From Devosia lacusdianchii (lineage in GTDB: Bacteria > Pseudomonadota > Alphaproteobacteria > Rhizobiales > Devosiaceae), in assembly GCF_022429625.1 (NCBI RefSeq), contig NZ_CP092483.1:3893501-3957500 (forward strand): DNA of 64,000 nucleotides, read 5' to 3'. Under the pieces are notes generated by a model. It saw only the letters and a list, made by a program, of their open reading frames with translations. It ran no database searches and had not been told where the DNA came from. Position 1 is the stretch's first letter. Each line of letters begins with the position of its first letter. Shown in pieces: positions 1 to 8,638 of this stretch. The translations under genes were made by a program, and so were the position numbers.

Positions 1-1602
1 CCTAAGTCCGCCTGCGGCCGCCTTGGCCTCATAAGCCTCATACGCCGTCTTGAAAGCCGGGCCGTAAAGATCGTGCAGATCCGGCACCTCGTCCGGCGAG
101 AACAGCGTCCAGTCGGCGCCCGCTTCGACGCGCTCCATGAACAGGTCTGGCACCCAATTGGCCGTATTCATATCATGCGTGCGGCGGCGGTCATCGCCAG
201 TATTCTTGCGCAGGTCGAGGAATTCCTCGATGTCGACATGCCAGGTTTCGAGATAGGCGCAGACCGCACCCTTGCGCTTGCCGCCCTGGTTGACGGCGAT
301 GGCGGTGTCGTTGGCGACCTTGAGGAAGGGCACCACGCCCTGGCTCTCGCCATTGGTACCCTTGATATGGGCGCCAAGACCGCGCACCGGCGTCCAGTCA
401 TTGCCGAGACCACCCGAATACTTGGCCAGCAGCGCATTGTCCTTCACCGCCTTGAAGATGCCGTCGAGATCGTCAGCGACCGTGGTCAGGAAGCAAGAGC
501 TGAGCTGCGGCCGCAGCGTGCCCGAATTGAACAGCGTTGGCGTCGAGGCCATGAAGTCGAAGCTCGAAAGCAGGTCGTAGAACTGGATCGCCCGGGCTTC
601 GCGATCGATTTCGCGCACGGCCAGCCCCATGGCGACGCGCATGAAGAAGGCCTGCGGCAGCTCGAACACATTGCGCTCGACATGCAGGAAATAGCGGTCA
701 TAGAGCGTCTGCAGGCCCAGATACTGGAACTGGGTATCGCGCTCCGGCTTGATGGCGGCGGCGATGCGCTTGACGTCGAAGCGGCTCAGCTCCGGATCGA
801 TCAGCTCGTGCGCGATGCCAACGGCAAGATAGTCCGGAAAATACTCGGCATAACGCGTCGCCATGTCCGCCTGCGTCGCTTGTTCCGGCCGGCCGGCGAC
901 AAAGCTCAGGGCCTCGCGACGCAGCTTGTCGAGCAGCAGCCGGGCCGAGACGAAGGCATAATTGGGCTCGGTTTCGACCAAAGTGCGGGTCGCCAAAATC
1001 GGCGCCAGCGCCAGCTCGTCGAGCGAGATACCGTCATAAAGGTTGCGCCGCGTCTCTTCGAGAATGGCGTCGGGCGCCGTGCCCTCGAGACCGGCACAGG
1101 CTTCGGCGACAACCGTGGCGAGGCGCGCCTCGTCCAGCGGCGCACGCGTACCATCGGCCAGGGTCATGGTCAGGACAGGCGAAGCGACCTCGACCGGCTT
1201 GGCGGCAGCGCGGGCCTTCGCATGCTCCTCGCGATAGAGCACATAGGCCCGGGCGACCTTCTGGTGTTCGCCGCGCATCAGCGCCAGCTCGACCTGGTCC
1301 TGCACATCCTCGATGTGAAAGACACGGCCATCCTTCGCCCGCCGGCTCAGCGCCGCGAACACGTCCGCGGTCAGCTCCTCGACGATTTCATGCACCCGCC
1401 GCGAGGCGGCCGCCTTGTTGCCTTCCACCGCCAGGAACGCCTTGGTCAGCGCCACGGCGATCTTGGAGCGATCGAACGGCACCGTGCCGCCATTGCGCTT
1501 GATGATGGAATAGCCAGGCTCGGCAGTCGGCGCGCGATCGGCGGCAACCAACGCCGACGGCAAGATGGTATCGGACTGAAGATGAGCTTCGACTTGCGAC
1601 AT
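1..1602 (-). CDS. nrdA: Ribonucleoside-diphosphate reductase, large (alpha) subunit, 3' part cut by window edge
   Basis: The 534 visible residues are the N-terminal part of a class I ribonucleotide reductase alpha chain, which reduces ribonucleotides to deoxyribonucleotides in the cytoplasm together with a beta (radical) subunit. An ATP-cone covers about residues 28-115 (GYSIIKRNGGTVPFDRSKI), followed by a second, weaker cone-like segment (SPVLTMTLADGTRAPLDEA). The barrel begins with DFMASTPTLFNSG and the first redox cysteine lies in QLSSCFLTT; the central NxCxE catalytic loop should lie beyond the window edge. The ATG at 1602 follows a GGGGGT stretch and is the first good start after the riboswitch. 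A cobalamin riboswitch lies about 110 bases upstream on the same strand, which suggests that this B12-independent enzyme is shut off when B12 is plentiful. Gene identity is secure; class Ia versus another class I subgroup needs the missing part. Confidence 0.93.
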   Translation of the reverse strand, partial: MSQVEAHLQSDTILPSALVAADRAPTAEPGYSIIKRNGGTVPFDRSKIAVALTKAFLAVEGNKAAASRRVHEIVEELTADVFAALSRRAKDGRVFHIEDVQDQVELALMRGEHQKVARAYVLYREEHAKARAAAKPVEVASPVLTMTLADGTRAPLDEARLATVVAEACAGLEGTAPDAILEETRRNLYDGISLDELALAPILATRTLVETEPNYAFVSARLLLDKLRREALSFVAGRPEQATQADMATRYAEYFPDYLAVGIAHELIDPELSRFDVKRIAAAIKPERDTQFQYLGLQTLYDRYFLHVERNVFELPQAFFMRVAMGLAVREIDREARAIQFYDLLSSFDFMASTPTLFNSGTLRPQLSSCFLTTVADDLDGIFKAVKDNALLAKYSGGLGNDWTPVRGLGAHIKGTNGESQGVVPFLKVANDTAIAVNQGGKRKGAVCAYLETWHVDIEEFLDLRKNTGDDRRRTHDMNTANWVPDLFMERVEAGADWTLFSPDEVPDLHDLYGPAFKTAYEAYEAKAAAGGLR

Positions 1603-1714
1603 TGGACCCCCAAAGACCCCGTAGGTGGACGGCGGGATCGGGGCGCGCGCAACGGCATGACCGATCGGCCAAGCTCGTGCTTGCGACCAACCGGGACACC
1701 CCGCCCGTGGACGT

Positions 1715-1862
1715 TCTAACCTGTCGTGGCAGGTATCTGGCTTGGCCGCCGAGGCGGTCTCTCACAGTTGCGGGGGCAGCGCCGGACCAGAACTTGGTTC
1801 GCACCGGCTTCCCTATTATCACCCGTCCTTGCGAACCGGGCGACCACGACACACCATATGTA
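1715..1862 (-). promoter_or_regulatory. Cobalamin (B12) riboswitch upstream of nrdA
   Basis: Read on the minus strand, the conserved blocks of the adenosylcobalamin aptamer appear in order: AGGGAAGCCGGTGCGAA, GGCGCTGCCCCCGCAACTGT, then AAGCCAGATACCTGCC, which ends the aptamer core. Spacing between the blocks is normal for the family. It sits between the P-loop gene and nrdA, oriented toward nrdA. Ligand binding would be expected to lower nrdA expression; the expression platform (about 110 bases to the ATG) was not resolved. Edges are approximate. Confidence 0.9.
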
Positions 1863-1940
1863 GTGTGCTCGTTCGAGATTCCCGTCAATCCCTTGTGAAG
1901 GATTTTTGACCAGCGTGAATGCGGCTGTGGACAGCGGGGA

Positions 1941-2495
1941 TTACGCCTCGCCCGTCGCGGCTCCGAGACTCAGCAGGCGCTGCTCCCGTGTGCCCGTTAC
2001 TTCGAGGAGGCGCGGGCCATCTTCCAGCAAACCCAGATCGTCATCGCGCAGCATGGTCTTGAGCCTCGCATCCACCCGCGCCCGCAATTTCGGGAACTCG
2101 ATTGCGACCGCGATTTCATCCGGCCGCGACACCGGGAGGAAGACGAGCACGTCGAGCGTCGACAGCGCCTTCTCGATTCGGCCCAGCAGCTTGCCGCTCG
2201 GGGTCCACTCAAATCCCTCTTGGGCGCTGACCACGTCGAGATAGGCGATGAAGTCGAGCGGGCACCGGTCGAAAATGACGTCATCCTGCCCGGCAGAGGC
2301 CATGATCAGGGAGCAGCTTTGCCCGAGCTGCTCTTCGAGGTCAGCCAAAGTCGGTCCGTCGGCAAACGGCACGCCTTGCTGAGCCAGCAGCCAATAAGGC
2401 TCGGGCACGCTTTCGTAATGCGGACGGGCCGCGACCCAGTCGTCGACCAGCGTCGTCTTGCCGGTTCCATGAGTACCCGTGATCGCGATCCGCAT
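1941..2495 (-). CDS. P-loop ATPase / nucleotide kinase-like protein
   Basis: A 184-residue protein starting with MRIAITGTHGTGKTT, a Walker A P-loop at residues 7-15. An acidic segment followed by FDRCPLDF (about residues 77-84) resembles the Walker B and DR(S/C) region of small nucleoside or nucleotide kinases and of NadR-type kinase domains. There is no signal peptide or membrane segment, so it should be cytoplasmic. The substrate cannot be named. It is transcribed in the same direction as nrdA, but the nrdA riboswitch lies between them, so it is probably a separate unit. It is divergent from metE, sharing an upstream region that carries an AT-rich palindrome. Confidence 0.7.
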   Translation of the reverse strand: MRIAITGTHGTGKTTLVDDWVAARPHYESVPEPYWLLAQQGVPFADGPTLADLEEQLGQSCSLIMASAGQDDVIFDRCPLDFIAYLDVVSAQEGFEWTPSGKLLGRIEKALSTLDVLVFLPVSRPDEIAVAIEFPKLRARVDARLKTMLRDDDLGLLEDGPRLLEVTGTREQRLLSLGAATGEA

Positions 2496-2557
2496 TGTCC
2501 AACCGCCCCTTCGTCTCTGCCCCTACATTGCCACCGCGCCATTTCGCAAGCGGCAGA

Positions 2558-2579
2558 GATATAAAGAAATCTTTATGTC
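2558..2579. promoter_or_regulatory. AT-rich palindrome, candidate operator upstream of metE
   Basis: A 22-base inverted repeat with arms TATAAAGA / TCTTTATG around a central AA; ten-base arms pair with one mismatch (core ATAAAGA-AA-TCTTTAT is perfect). It lies about 35-55 bases before the metE riboswitch, where the promoter should be, and in the shared upstream region of the divergent P-loop gene. It resembles AT-rich palindromes bound by ArsR-family regulators of methionine metabolism (SahR/SamR type); that match is from memory and unverified. Confidence 0.5.
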
Positions 2580-2614
2580 TTGATTGACGGACGATCCCGC
2601 CCGATGCATGCTGA

Positions 2615-2790
2615 TGCTGCCCATGGTCCCCGCAAGGGGATAACAGGGAATCCGGTGCGGGCCTCAAACCCAAGTCCGGAGCTGCCCCCGCAACTGTAGG
2701 CGGTGACGGATGCTCATCGAGCCACTGGCGAAAGCTGGGAAGGCGAGCATCCGCGATAACCGCAAGCCAGGAGACCTACCTTGGGATTGA
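2615..2790 (+). promoter_or_regulatory. Cobalamin (B12) riboswitch upstream of metE
   Basis: All conserved blocks of the cobalamin aptamer are present in order: GGGGATAACAGGGAATCCGG, GCTGCCCCCGCAACTGTAGG, the B12-box region GCCACTGGCGAAAGCTGGGA, and AAGCCAGGAGACCTACC. It points at metE, the B12-independent methionine synthase, a classic target of this riboswitch class. The distance from the aptamer end to the metE start is about 200 bases and holds a possible 19-codon leader ORF. Edges are approximate. Confidence 0.95.
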
Positions 2791-2834
2791 GCACTCACAT
2801 GACGCCGGTCGGGTGGACTGGTCGAGGACATGCC

Positions 2835-2894
2835 ATGACGAACTTCTCGCTGCCCACCGTACCCTTGCCCGGGACCCGAATGCGTCGCTCCTGA
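2835..2894 (+). CDS. Possible 19-residue leader peptide between riboswitch and metE
   Basis: An ATG at 2835 preceded by GAGGA at a six-base spacing opens a 19-codon frame (MTNFSLPTVPLPGTRMRRS) ending in TGA, 90 bases before metE. The ribosome binding site is better than the one before metE itself, which has no visible Shine-Dalgarno sequence. It may be a translated leader that couples to metE or simply a chance frame in the expression platform. No similarity is recognised. Confidence 0.25.
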   Translation: MTNFSLPTVPLPGTRMRRS

Positions 2895-2984
2895 CGCTGC
2901 CCTAGCTCATCCCCATTGTCGACGCCCGGACCGTGGCCGCCTCAAGCGCAGCCGGCGGGCGCGCATTCATGCATCGGTACCATC

Positions 2985-5234
2985 ATGACCAAATCGGCCA
3001 ATCTCGGCTTCCCGCGCATCGGCGCCCATCGCGAACTGAAGAAATCCCTCGAAGCCTACTGGAAGGGCGACAGCGACGCCGCTGCCCTGCATGCCGCCGC
3101 CCGTGAGCTTCGCGCCCGCCACTGGCAACTCCAGCAGGCTGCCGGCATCGACATCATTCCGTCGAACGACTTTTCGCTCTACGACCACATGCTCGACACG
3201 ATCGCAGCGCTGGGCGCTATTCCGCCGCGCTTTGCCGGCATCAGCGATCCGGACCAGCTCTATTTCGCCATGGCGCGCGGCAGTGCGGCCGCCCCGGCCA
3301 TGGAGATGACCAAGTGGTTCGACACCAATTACCACTACATCGTCCCCGAATTTTACGCCGGCCAGCACTTCGCCCTGTCGACCAGCAAGGCGCTGGATCA
3401 CTACCGCGAGGCCAAGGCACTGGGCATCGAAACCCGTCCGGTCCTGGTCGGGCCGGTGACCTGGCTGAGCCTCGGCAAGGCCAAGGACGATGGGCTCGAT
3501 CCGCTCTCGCTGCTCGACGCCGTGCTGCCGGTCTATGCCGAGCTGCTGGCCGCCCTCAAGGCCGAGGGCGCAGAATGGGTGCAGATCGACGAACCCATCC
3601 TGGCGCTCGATCTCTGCGACGTCCAGCGCGCTGCCCTGCGCCGTGCCTATGAAGTGCTGCAGCCGGTCGCACCACGCATCATGCTCGCCACCTATTTCGG
3701 CGCCTTGCTCGATAACACCGATCTCGCCGCCAGCCTTCCCGTCGCCGGCCTCCACATCGATCTGGTGCGGGCACCCGAGCAACTGGCCACGGTGCTCAAG
3801 GCGCTACCCACCAGCAAAGTGCTGTCGGTTGGCGTCATCGACGGCCGCAACATCTGGCGGGCCGACCTCGATGCCCGCTTCGCGCTGGTGAACCAGGCGT
3901 GGGATAGTGTCGGTCCGGACCGGCTGGAAATCGCCCCCTCCTGTTCACTGCTCCACTCCCCGGTCGATCTCGATGGCGAAACCGACCTCGACGACGAACT
4001 ACGCTCCTGGCTCGCCTTCGCGCGCCAGAAGCTCGCCGAAGTCGCAGCGCTCTCGACCGCAATGCAGCGTGGCCGCGGCGCGGCCAAGGCCGCCTTCGAC
4101 GCCAGTGCAGCAGCCGCCGCCTCGCATCGCCAGTCGGCGCGCATCCACCGGCCCGAGGTCGCACATCGCGCCGCCCAGCCGACCGATCTAAGCCGAAAGA
4201 GTGTCTTCGCAGAGCGGCGCGTCGCGCAGCGTGATCGCTTCAAGCTGCCGGCATTCCCCACCACCACGATCGGCTCGTTTCCGCAGACCAGCGAAGTGCG
4301 CGAGCAGCGTTCAGCCTTCAAAAAGGGCCGGATTGACGTCGCCGCCTACGACGCCTTCCTCGAAGCCGAAACCGAACGCGCCGTGCGCATCCAGGAACGC
4401 CTCGGCCTCGACGTGCTCGTACACGGCGAGTTCGAGCGCAACGACATGGTGGAATATTTCGGCGAACAGCTCGATGGCTTCGCCTTCACCAAGAACGGCT
4501 GGGTCCAGTCCTATGGCAGCCGCTGCGTCAAGCCGCCGGTGATCTATGGCGATGTCTCGCGTCCCGCCCCGATGACGGTGCGGTGGTCTGCCTATGCCGC
4601 CGCGCTTACCGACCGCCCGGTGAAGGGCATACTCACCGGCCCGGTGACCATCCTGCAATGGAGCTTTGTGCGCGTCGACCAGCCACGCTCGCAAACCTGC
4701 CGCCAGATCGCGCTGGCCATAAGGGACGAAGTCATCGATCTCGAAGCCGCCGGCATCGGCATCATCCAGATCGACGAACCGGCCCTGCGCGAGGGCCTGC
4801 CTCTGCGCCAGCGCGATTGGGACGTCTATCTGCGCTGGGCCGTCGACTGCTTCCGCGCCTCGGCCTCGGGCGTCGCCGACGACACCCAGATCCACACCCA
4901 CATGTGCTATGCCGAGTTCAACGACATCATGCCATCAATTGCCGAAATGGATGCCGACGTGATCTCGATCGAGACCTCGCGCTCGGACATGGAACTGCTC
5001 GAAGCCTTCCGCGACTTCCGCTACCCCAACGAGATCGGCCCCGGCGTCTGGGACATCCACTCCCCGCGCGTGCCCGGCCAAGCGGACATGGAGGCCCTGA
5101 TGCGCAAGGCCGCCCATGGCATTCCCGCCGATCAGCTCTGGGTCAACCCCGACTGTGGCCTCAAAACCCGCGGCTGGCCCGAAGTTGAAGCGTCGCTCGC
5201 CAACCTCGTCGCCACGGCCAGGGCCCTGCGTTAG
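2985..5234 (+). CDS. metE: Cobalamin-independent methionine synthase
   Basis: 5-Methyltetrahydropteroyltriglutamate-homocysteine methyltransferase, which makes methionine from homocysteine in the cytoplasm without B12. From the ATG at 2985 the protein is 749 residues, matching the roughly 750 of the family, and starts with the typical [15 protein letters not shown]. The N-terminal half resembles the duplicated barrel ([14 protein letters not shown]); the catalytic half begins at about residue 435 ([16 protein letters not shown]) and carries [16 protein letters not shown], the zinc-binding THMCYAEF segment with His and Cys, and a late Cys in [13 protein letters not shown]. An in-frame TTG at 2916 would add 23 residues unlike the family and was not used. 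No clear Shine-Dalgarno precedes the ATG. Regulated by the upstream B12 riboswitch and perhaps by the palindrome at 2558. Its stop overlaps the convergent LysR gene by four bases. Confidence 0.96.
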   Translation: MTKSANLGFPRIGAHRELKKSLEAYWKGDSDAAALHAAARELRARHWQLQQAAGIDIIPSNDFSLYDHMLDTIAALGAIPPRFAGISDPDQLYFAMARGSAAAPAMEMTKWFDTNYHYIVPEFYAGQHFALSTSKALDHYREAKALGIETRPVLVGPVTWLSLGKAKDDGLDPLSLLDAVLPVYAELLAALKAEGAEWVQIDEPILALDLCDVQRAALRRAYEVLQPVAPRIMLATYFGALLDNTDLAASLPVAGLHIDLVRAPEQLATVLKALPTSKVLSVGVIDGRNIWRADLDARFALVNQAWDSVGPDRLEIAPSCSLLHSPVDLDGETDLDDELRSWLAFARQKLAEVAALSTAMQRGRGAAKAAFDASAAAAASHRQSARIHRPEVAHRAAQPTDLSRKSVFAERRVAQRDRFKLPAFPTTTIGSFPQTSEVREQRSAFKKGRIDVAAYDAFLEAETERAVRIQERLGLDVLVHGEFERNDMVEYFGEQLDGFAFTKNGWVQSYGSRCVKPPVIYGDVSRPAPMTVRWSAYAAALTDRPVKGILTGPVTILQWSFVRVDQPRSQTCRQIALAIRDEVIDLEAAGIGIIQIDEPALREGLPLRQRDWDVYLRWAVDCFRASASGVADDTQIHTHMCYAEFNDIMPSIAEMDADVISIETSRSDMELLEAFRDFRYPNEIGPGVWDIHSPRVPGQADMEALMRKAAHGIPADQLWVNPDCGLKTRGWPEVEASLANLVATARALR

Positions 5235-6100
5235 ACGCCCGGCGACATCTGCTGCTGGAACCAGCGGCGGATGAGGCTCATGGTCCGCGGCGAGCGATCG
5301 TCGCGCCAGGCGAGGAACCAGCTGCCGGCGCGCGTCACCATGCCGAGCGGCGCCACGAGGCGCCCGTGCTGCAGCGCGTCGGTGATCGCTGGGCCGGGAC
5401 CTATGGCGACGCCAAGTCCCGCCTCGGCGGCCTGCACGCTGAAGGACAGTGCGTCGTACCAGATGGTTTCGCGCGGCGGCAGCGCGATACCCGCCTCACG
5501 CGCCCAGTTGGTCCACATGTCGGGCGGCCAGCGGATATCGAGCCGCGGCAGGCTCCACAGCAGGTCCATCGTCACCTCGCGCCCGCGCAACAGCATCGGG
5601 CTGACCACGGGACCGAAGGTTTCCGGCGCCACCGCCGCCACCGTCATACCGGGAATATCGCGCAGCGGACCGACCCCGATATAGACGTCGATCGAGCGAT
5701 CGGCCGGGTTGATCTCCCGCGTCCAGGTCGTGAGTCGCACCGAAATGCCGCCCAAAGCGGCCTCGAGGCTTTGCAGTCGCGGCACCAGCCAGCGCAGCAT
5801 GAACGTATCGGGCGCCGTGATCATCAGCGTGGTCTGGCTCGACGTATGCAGATGCTCGGCGCCTCGGTTGATCGAGGCAAAAGCCTCGGTGACCGTCGCC
5901 GCGAACGCTGCCGCCCCCGGCGTCAACCGCATCGAGCGGTTGCCGCGCTGAAACAGGTCGATGCCAAGCTCGTCTTCCAGGTTCTTGATGTGGCGGCTGA
6001 TGGCCCCGCTGGACACATGCAGCTCATCGGCCGCCTTGCGCACACTGCCCAGCCGCGCCGCCACTTCGAACGCCCTGATCGCATTGAGCAGATGCAGCAT
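5231..6100 (-). CDS. LysR-family transcriptional regulator (GcvA-like)
   Basis: A 289-residue LysR-type regulator. The N-terminal winged helix-turn-helix (about residues 1-60) reads [20 protein letters not shown] followed by [20 protein letters not shown], with the family hallmark [15 protein letters not shown]. The rest (about 90-289) is a periplasmic-binding-protein-like effector domain. The gene is divergent from the nucleoside hydrolase/ABC operon across about 160 bases, the usual arrangement for a LysR regulator and its target, so control of that operon is inferred. The ligand is unknown; a nucleoside or purine would fit the neighbours. Confidence 0.88.
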   Translation of the reverse strand: MLHLLNAIRAFEVAARLGSVRKAADELHVSSGAISRHIKNLEDELGIDLFQRGNRSMRLTPGAAAFAATVTEAFASINRGAEHLHTSSQTTLMITAPDTFMLRWLVPRLQSLEAALGGISVRLTTWTREINPADRSIDVYIGVGPLRDIPGMTVAAVAPETFGPVVSPMLLRGREVTMDLLWSLPRLDIRWPPDMWTNWAREAGIALPPRETIWYDALSFSVQAAEAGLGVAIGPGPAITDALQHGRLVAPLGMVTRAGSWFLAWRDDRSPRTMSLIRRWFQQQMSPGV

Positions 6101-6264
6101 CCAATACCTCAGGAAAAGTCAACTGAACTCTGGAAAATTTGCTATTTAGAACCGTCACATTCCCCTAGCTTAGCCTAAGTTTTCTCGCGCATCCAGCCGG
6201 GTTTCGGCGGGATTTGACGCGTGGAGGCACTGTCTAGTTTTTATCATCAATTAGGAAATATCAC

Positions 6265-7245
6265 GTGACCAGCACTCCCCACCGCATCATTATCGATTGC
6301 GATCCTGGCCATGATGATATGGCGGCCATTCTGCTGGCGGCGTCCCATCCGGCAATCCAGCTCGAGGCCATCACCACCGTCTGCGGCAATGCCTCGCTCG
6401 ATAACACCACCAACAATGCCTTGCGCATCGTCGATGCCTTTGCCCTCGACGTCCCGGTCTATCGCGGCACCGTCCAGCCGCTGCTGCACCGCTACGATTT
6501 CCCCGCCGAATTCCACGGCCCCAGTGGCCTCGACAGTTCCGGCGCCGACCTGCCCCAGACCAGCCGCAAGCCGGGCAACAAGCACGCCGTGCAGGCGATC
6601 ATCGATCTCGTCGACGCCAATCCGGGCCAAATCACCCTCGTCGTCATCGGCCCGATGACCAATCTCGCTCTGGTCTTCGCGCTGCGGCCCGATCTCGCCG
6701 GCAAGATCAAACAGCTTGTCTTCATGGGCGGCTCGACCGGCGAGGGCAACGTCACCCCCGCCGCCGAATTCAACATCTGGGCCGACGCCGAGGCCGCCCG
6801 CATGGTCTTCCGCTCCGGCGTGAAGCTGGTGATGTTCGGGCTCAACGCCACCCACCAGACGCTGCTGCGTCGGCAGGATATCGCTGCCGTGCGCGCCGCT
6901 CATCCCGGCACCAATGCCGTCGCCGACATCATGGATTTCTACTGCCAGACCTATTACCGCTTCGCCGGCGCCGATAAGCCGGGCGCCCCGATGCACGACC
7001 CCTGCGCTATTGCCTATCTGATCGATCCGAGCCTGTTCACCATCGAGCAACTGCCGGGCGAGGTCATCGTCGCCGATACCGAAACCTACGGCCAGACCCT
7101 GATCGACCTGCGCCCGCAGGACCCCGCGCACGATACGCGCAACAAGAATGTCGGCGTCGCCATCAAGGCCGATGCCGAGGGCTTCGCCCGACTGGTCACC
7201 CAGGGCCTGATCTGGGGCGCCGGCCGGATTTCCACTCAATCCTGA
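6265..7245 (+). CDS. Nucleoside hydrolase (inosine-uridine preferring type)
   Basis: Hydrolyses the N-glycosidic bond of ribonucleosides to free base and ribose. The 326-residue protein has the family's N-terminal calcium-binding aspartate cluster IIIDCDPGHDDMAAI (DxDxxxDD), TVCGNASLDNTTNN near residue 45, and KQLVFMGGS at about 150; the late MHDPCAIAYL segment supplies the last metal-binding Asp. The start is the GTG at 6265, preceded by TTAGGAAA at good spacing. It is the first gene of an operon with an ABC importer and adenosine deaminase, which suggests imported nucleosides are split here. Whether it prefers purine or pyrimidine nucleosides cannot be read from the sequence. Confidence 0.92.
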   Translation: MTSTPHRIIIDCDPGHDDMAAILLAASHPAIQLEAITTVCGNASLDNTTNNALRIVDAFALDVPVYRGTVQPLLHRYDFPAEFHGPSGLDSSGADLPQTSRKPGNKHAVQAIIDLVDANPGQITLVVIGPMTNLALVFALRPDLAGKIKQLVFMGGSTGEGNVTPAAEFNIWADAEAARMVFRSGVKLVMFGLNATHQTLLRRQDIAAVRAAHPGTNAVADIMDFYCQTYYRFAGADKPGAPMHDPCAIAYLIDPSLFTIEQLPGEVIVADTETYGQTLIDLRPQDPAHDTRNKNVGVAIKADAEGFARLVTQGLIWGAGRISTQS

Positions 7246-7269
7246 ATGTCCAACCCAAAGGGTGCTCAC

Positions 7270-8586
7270 ATGAAGACTACAAAGATTGCCATCATCGCCG
7301 GCCTTGTGGCCAGCATGCTCGCCGGCACCGCGCTGGCCCAGGACAAGACGCTCAACATGATCGTCATCGAAGGCGGCGACACCACCGCGATGCAGGCCGT
7401 GGCCGATGCCTATACGGCGGCCAATCCGGGCGTGACCATCAACCTCCAGCCCTATCCCTTCGCCCAGTTCTTCCAGGTCGCCGAGCTGCGCCTGCGCTCC
7501 GCCGATGCCGGGATCGACCTTGTCTATGTCGATGCGCCCCTGCTCGCCAGCTACGCCTCGCGCGGCTTCCTCTCGCCGATCGATGCGTCCATCGACACCT
7601 CGACGCTGGTGCCGAGCGCGCTCGATGCCGGAAAGTATGACGGCACCCAGTTTGCCCTGCCGATCAACAACTCGGCGCAAGTGCTCTACTACAATAAGGC
7701 CCTGTTCGAAGCCGCCGGCATCACCCCGCCCGATGGCCTCACCGCTGGCGCCACCGCCACCCAGGCCGAGGTCGATGACCTCGCCGCCACCAAGCGCTGG
7801 ACCTGGGAACAGGTCGCCGACGCCGCCCAGAAGCTGACCGTCAAGGATGGCGGCCGCACCACCACCTATGGCTTCACCGTCGAGCAGTTCGGCGAACTCT
7901 ACCAACTCCAGCCGTTCGGCGAGTCGCTGGGCACCGATGTCGTCGCCCCGGATGGCTATACCGCCTCTGGTTACCTCGATAGCGAAGCCTGGACCAAAGC
8001 TGCCACCTATTGGTCCGACCTCTACAATGCCTGGGGCGTCAGCCCCAAGAGTCTAGGCTATGGCGAGGCAGCGCAGCTCTTCGGCAATGGCCAGCTCGCC
8101 ATGCTGGCCGGCGGCACCTGGAACCTGCCCGGCCTGATCGCCAGCGGCGTCGATTTCGGCGTCGCCCCCTACCCCTATTTCGAAGGTGGCAAGGTGCTGA
8201 CCCCGACCGGATCCTGGTATGTCGGCGTCAACGCCGCCTCGGCCAACCAGGCCGAAGCCTTCGACTTCGCCAGCTTTCTGACCACCTCGGCCGAAGGCAC
8301 CAAGGTCTGGTTCGACTCGCTGCAGCAATTGCCGACCTATCAGCCCCTGCTCGAAGAAATCAGCACCGCCGCCAGCTACGACGCCTTCCCCAACGACGTG
8401 TTCCGCCTCGGCGTCTATGACTCGCTGAACACTGCCAAGGCCCGTCCCGTCACCGCTGCCTATGGGCAGTTGCAGGATGCGTTCCGCACCGCCTTCGTCG
8501 ATATCGCCAACGGCGTCGCCGTCAGCGATGCTCTGGCCAGTGCCGTACAGAAATTCGAGGCCGCCGCAGCCCGCGTCGCGCCCTGA
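7270..8586 (+). CDS. ABC transporter substrate-binding protein, family 1 (CUT1 type)
   Basis: A 438-residue exported solute-binding protein. The start at 7270 follows AAAGGG at seven bases and gives a standard signal peptide (MKTTKIAIIAGLVASMLAG, cleavage after TALA). The mature part begins QDKTLNMIVIEGGDTTAMQA and has the fold signals of family-1 sugar binding proteins (NNSAQVLYYNKALFEAAGI; LAMLAGGTWNLPG; TPTGSWYVGVN). Genes for two permeases and an ATPase follow directly. The family mostly binds sugars and polyols, but the flanking nucleoside hydrolase and adenosine deaminase suggest a nucleoside or ribosylated ligand. The upstream in-frame ATG at 7246 abuts the previous stop and lacks the ribosome site. 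Confidence 0.9.
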   Translation: MKTTKIAIIAGLVASMLAGTALAQDKTLNMIVIEGGDTTAMQAVADAYTAANPGVTINLQPYPFAQFFQVAELRLRSADAGIDLVYVDAPLLASYASRGFLSPIDASIDTSTLVPSALDAGKYDGTQFALPINNSAQVLYYNKALFEAAGITPPDGLTAGATATQAEVDDLAATKRWTWEQVADAAQKLTVKDGGRTTTYGFTVEQFGELYQLQPFGESLGTDVVAPDGYTASGYLDSEAWTKAATYWSDLYNAWGVSPKSLGYGEAAQLFGNGQLAMLAGGTWNLPGLIASGVDFGVAPYPYFEGGKVLTPTGSWYVGVNAASANQAEAFDFASFLTTSAEGTKVWFDSLQQLPTYQPLLEEISTAASYDAFPNDVFRLGVYDSLNTAKARPVTAAYGQLQDAFRTAFVDIANGVAVSDALASAVQKFEAAAARVAP

Positions 8587-8597
8587 TCGCCATCGTC

Positions 8598-8620
8598 GCG
8601 TCCCCGCTCGCCGGGGACGC
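8598..8620 (+). promoter_or_regulatory. Intercistronic hairpin after the binding-protein gene
   Basis: Nine-base perfect stem (GCGTCCCCG / CGGGGACGC with a short loop) lies in the 52-base gap between the binding-protein gene and the first permease. There is no U-run, so it is not a full terminator. Such hairpins commonly stabilise the upstream message so that binding protein is made in excess over membrane subunits; that role is inferred from position. Confidence 0.5.
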
Positions 8621-8638
8621 GCTCCCTAGGAAAACGAC

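Noticed and set aside
73-1719. 548-residue open frame on the plus strand opposite nrdA
   Set aside because: Arg/His/Gly-rich shadow of the real nrdA frame; no family motif and no ribosome site.
6247-7905. 552-residue open frame on the minus strand opposite the nucleoside hydrolase and binding-protein genes
   Set aside because: Low-complexity Gly/Asp/Val shadow of two real genes on the plus strand; GC-rich third positions keep the opposite strand open.
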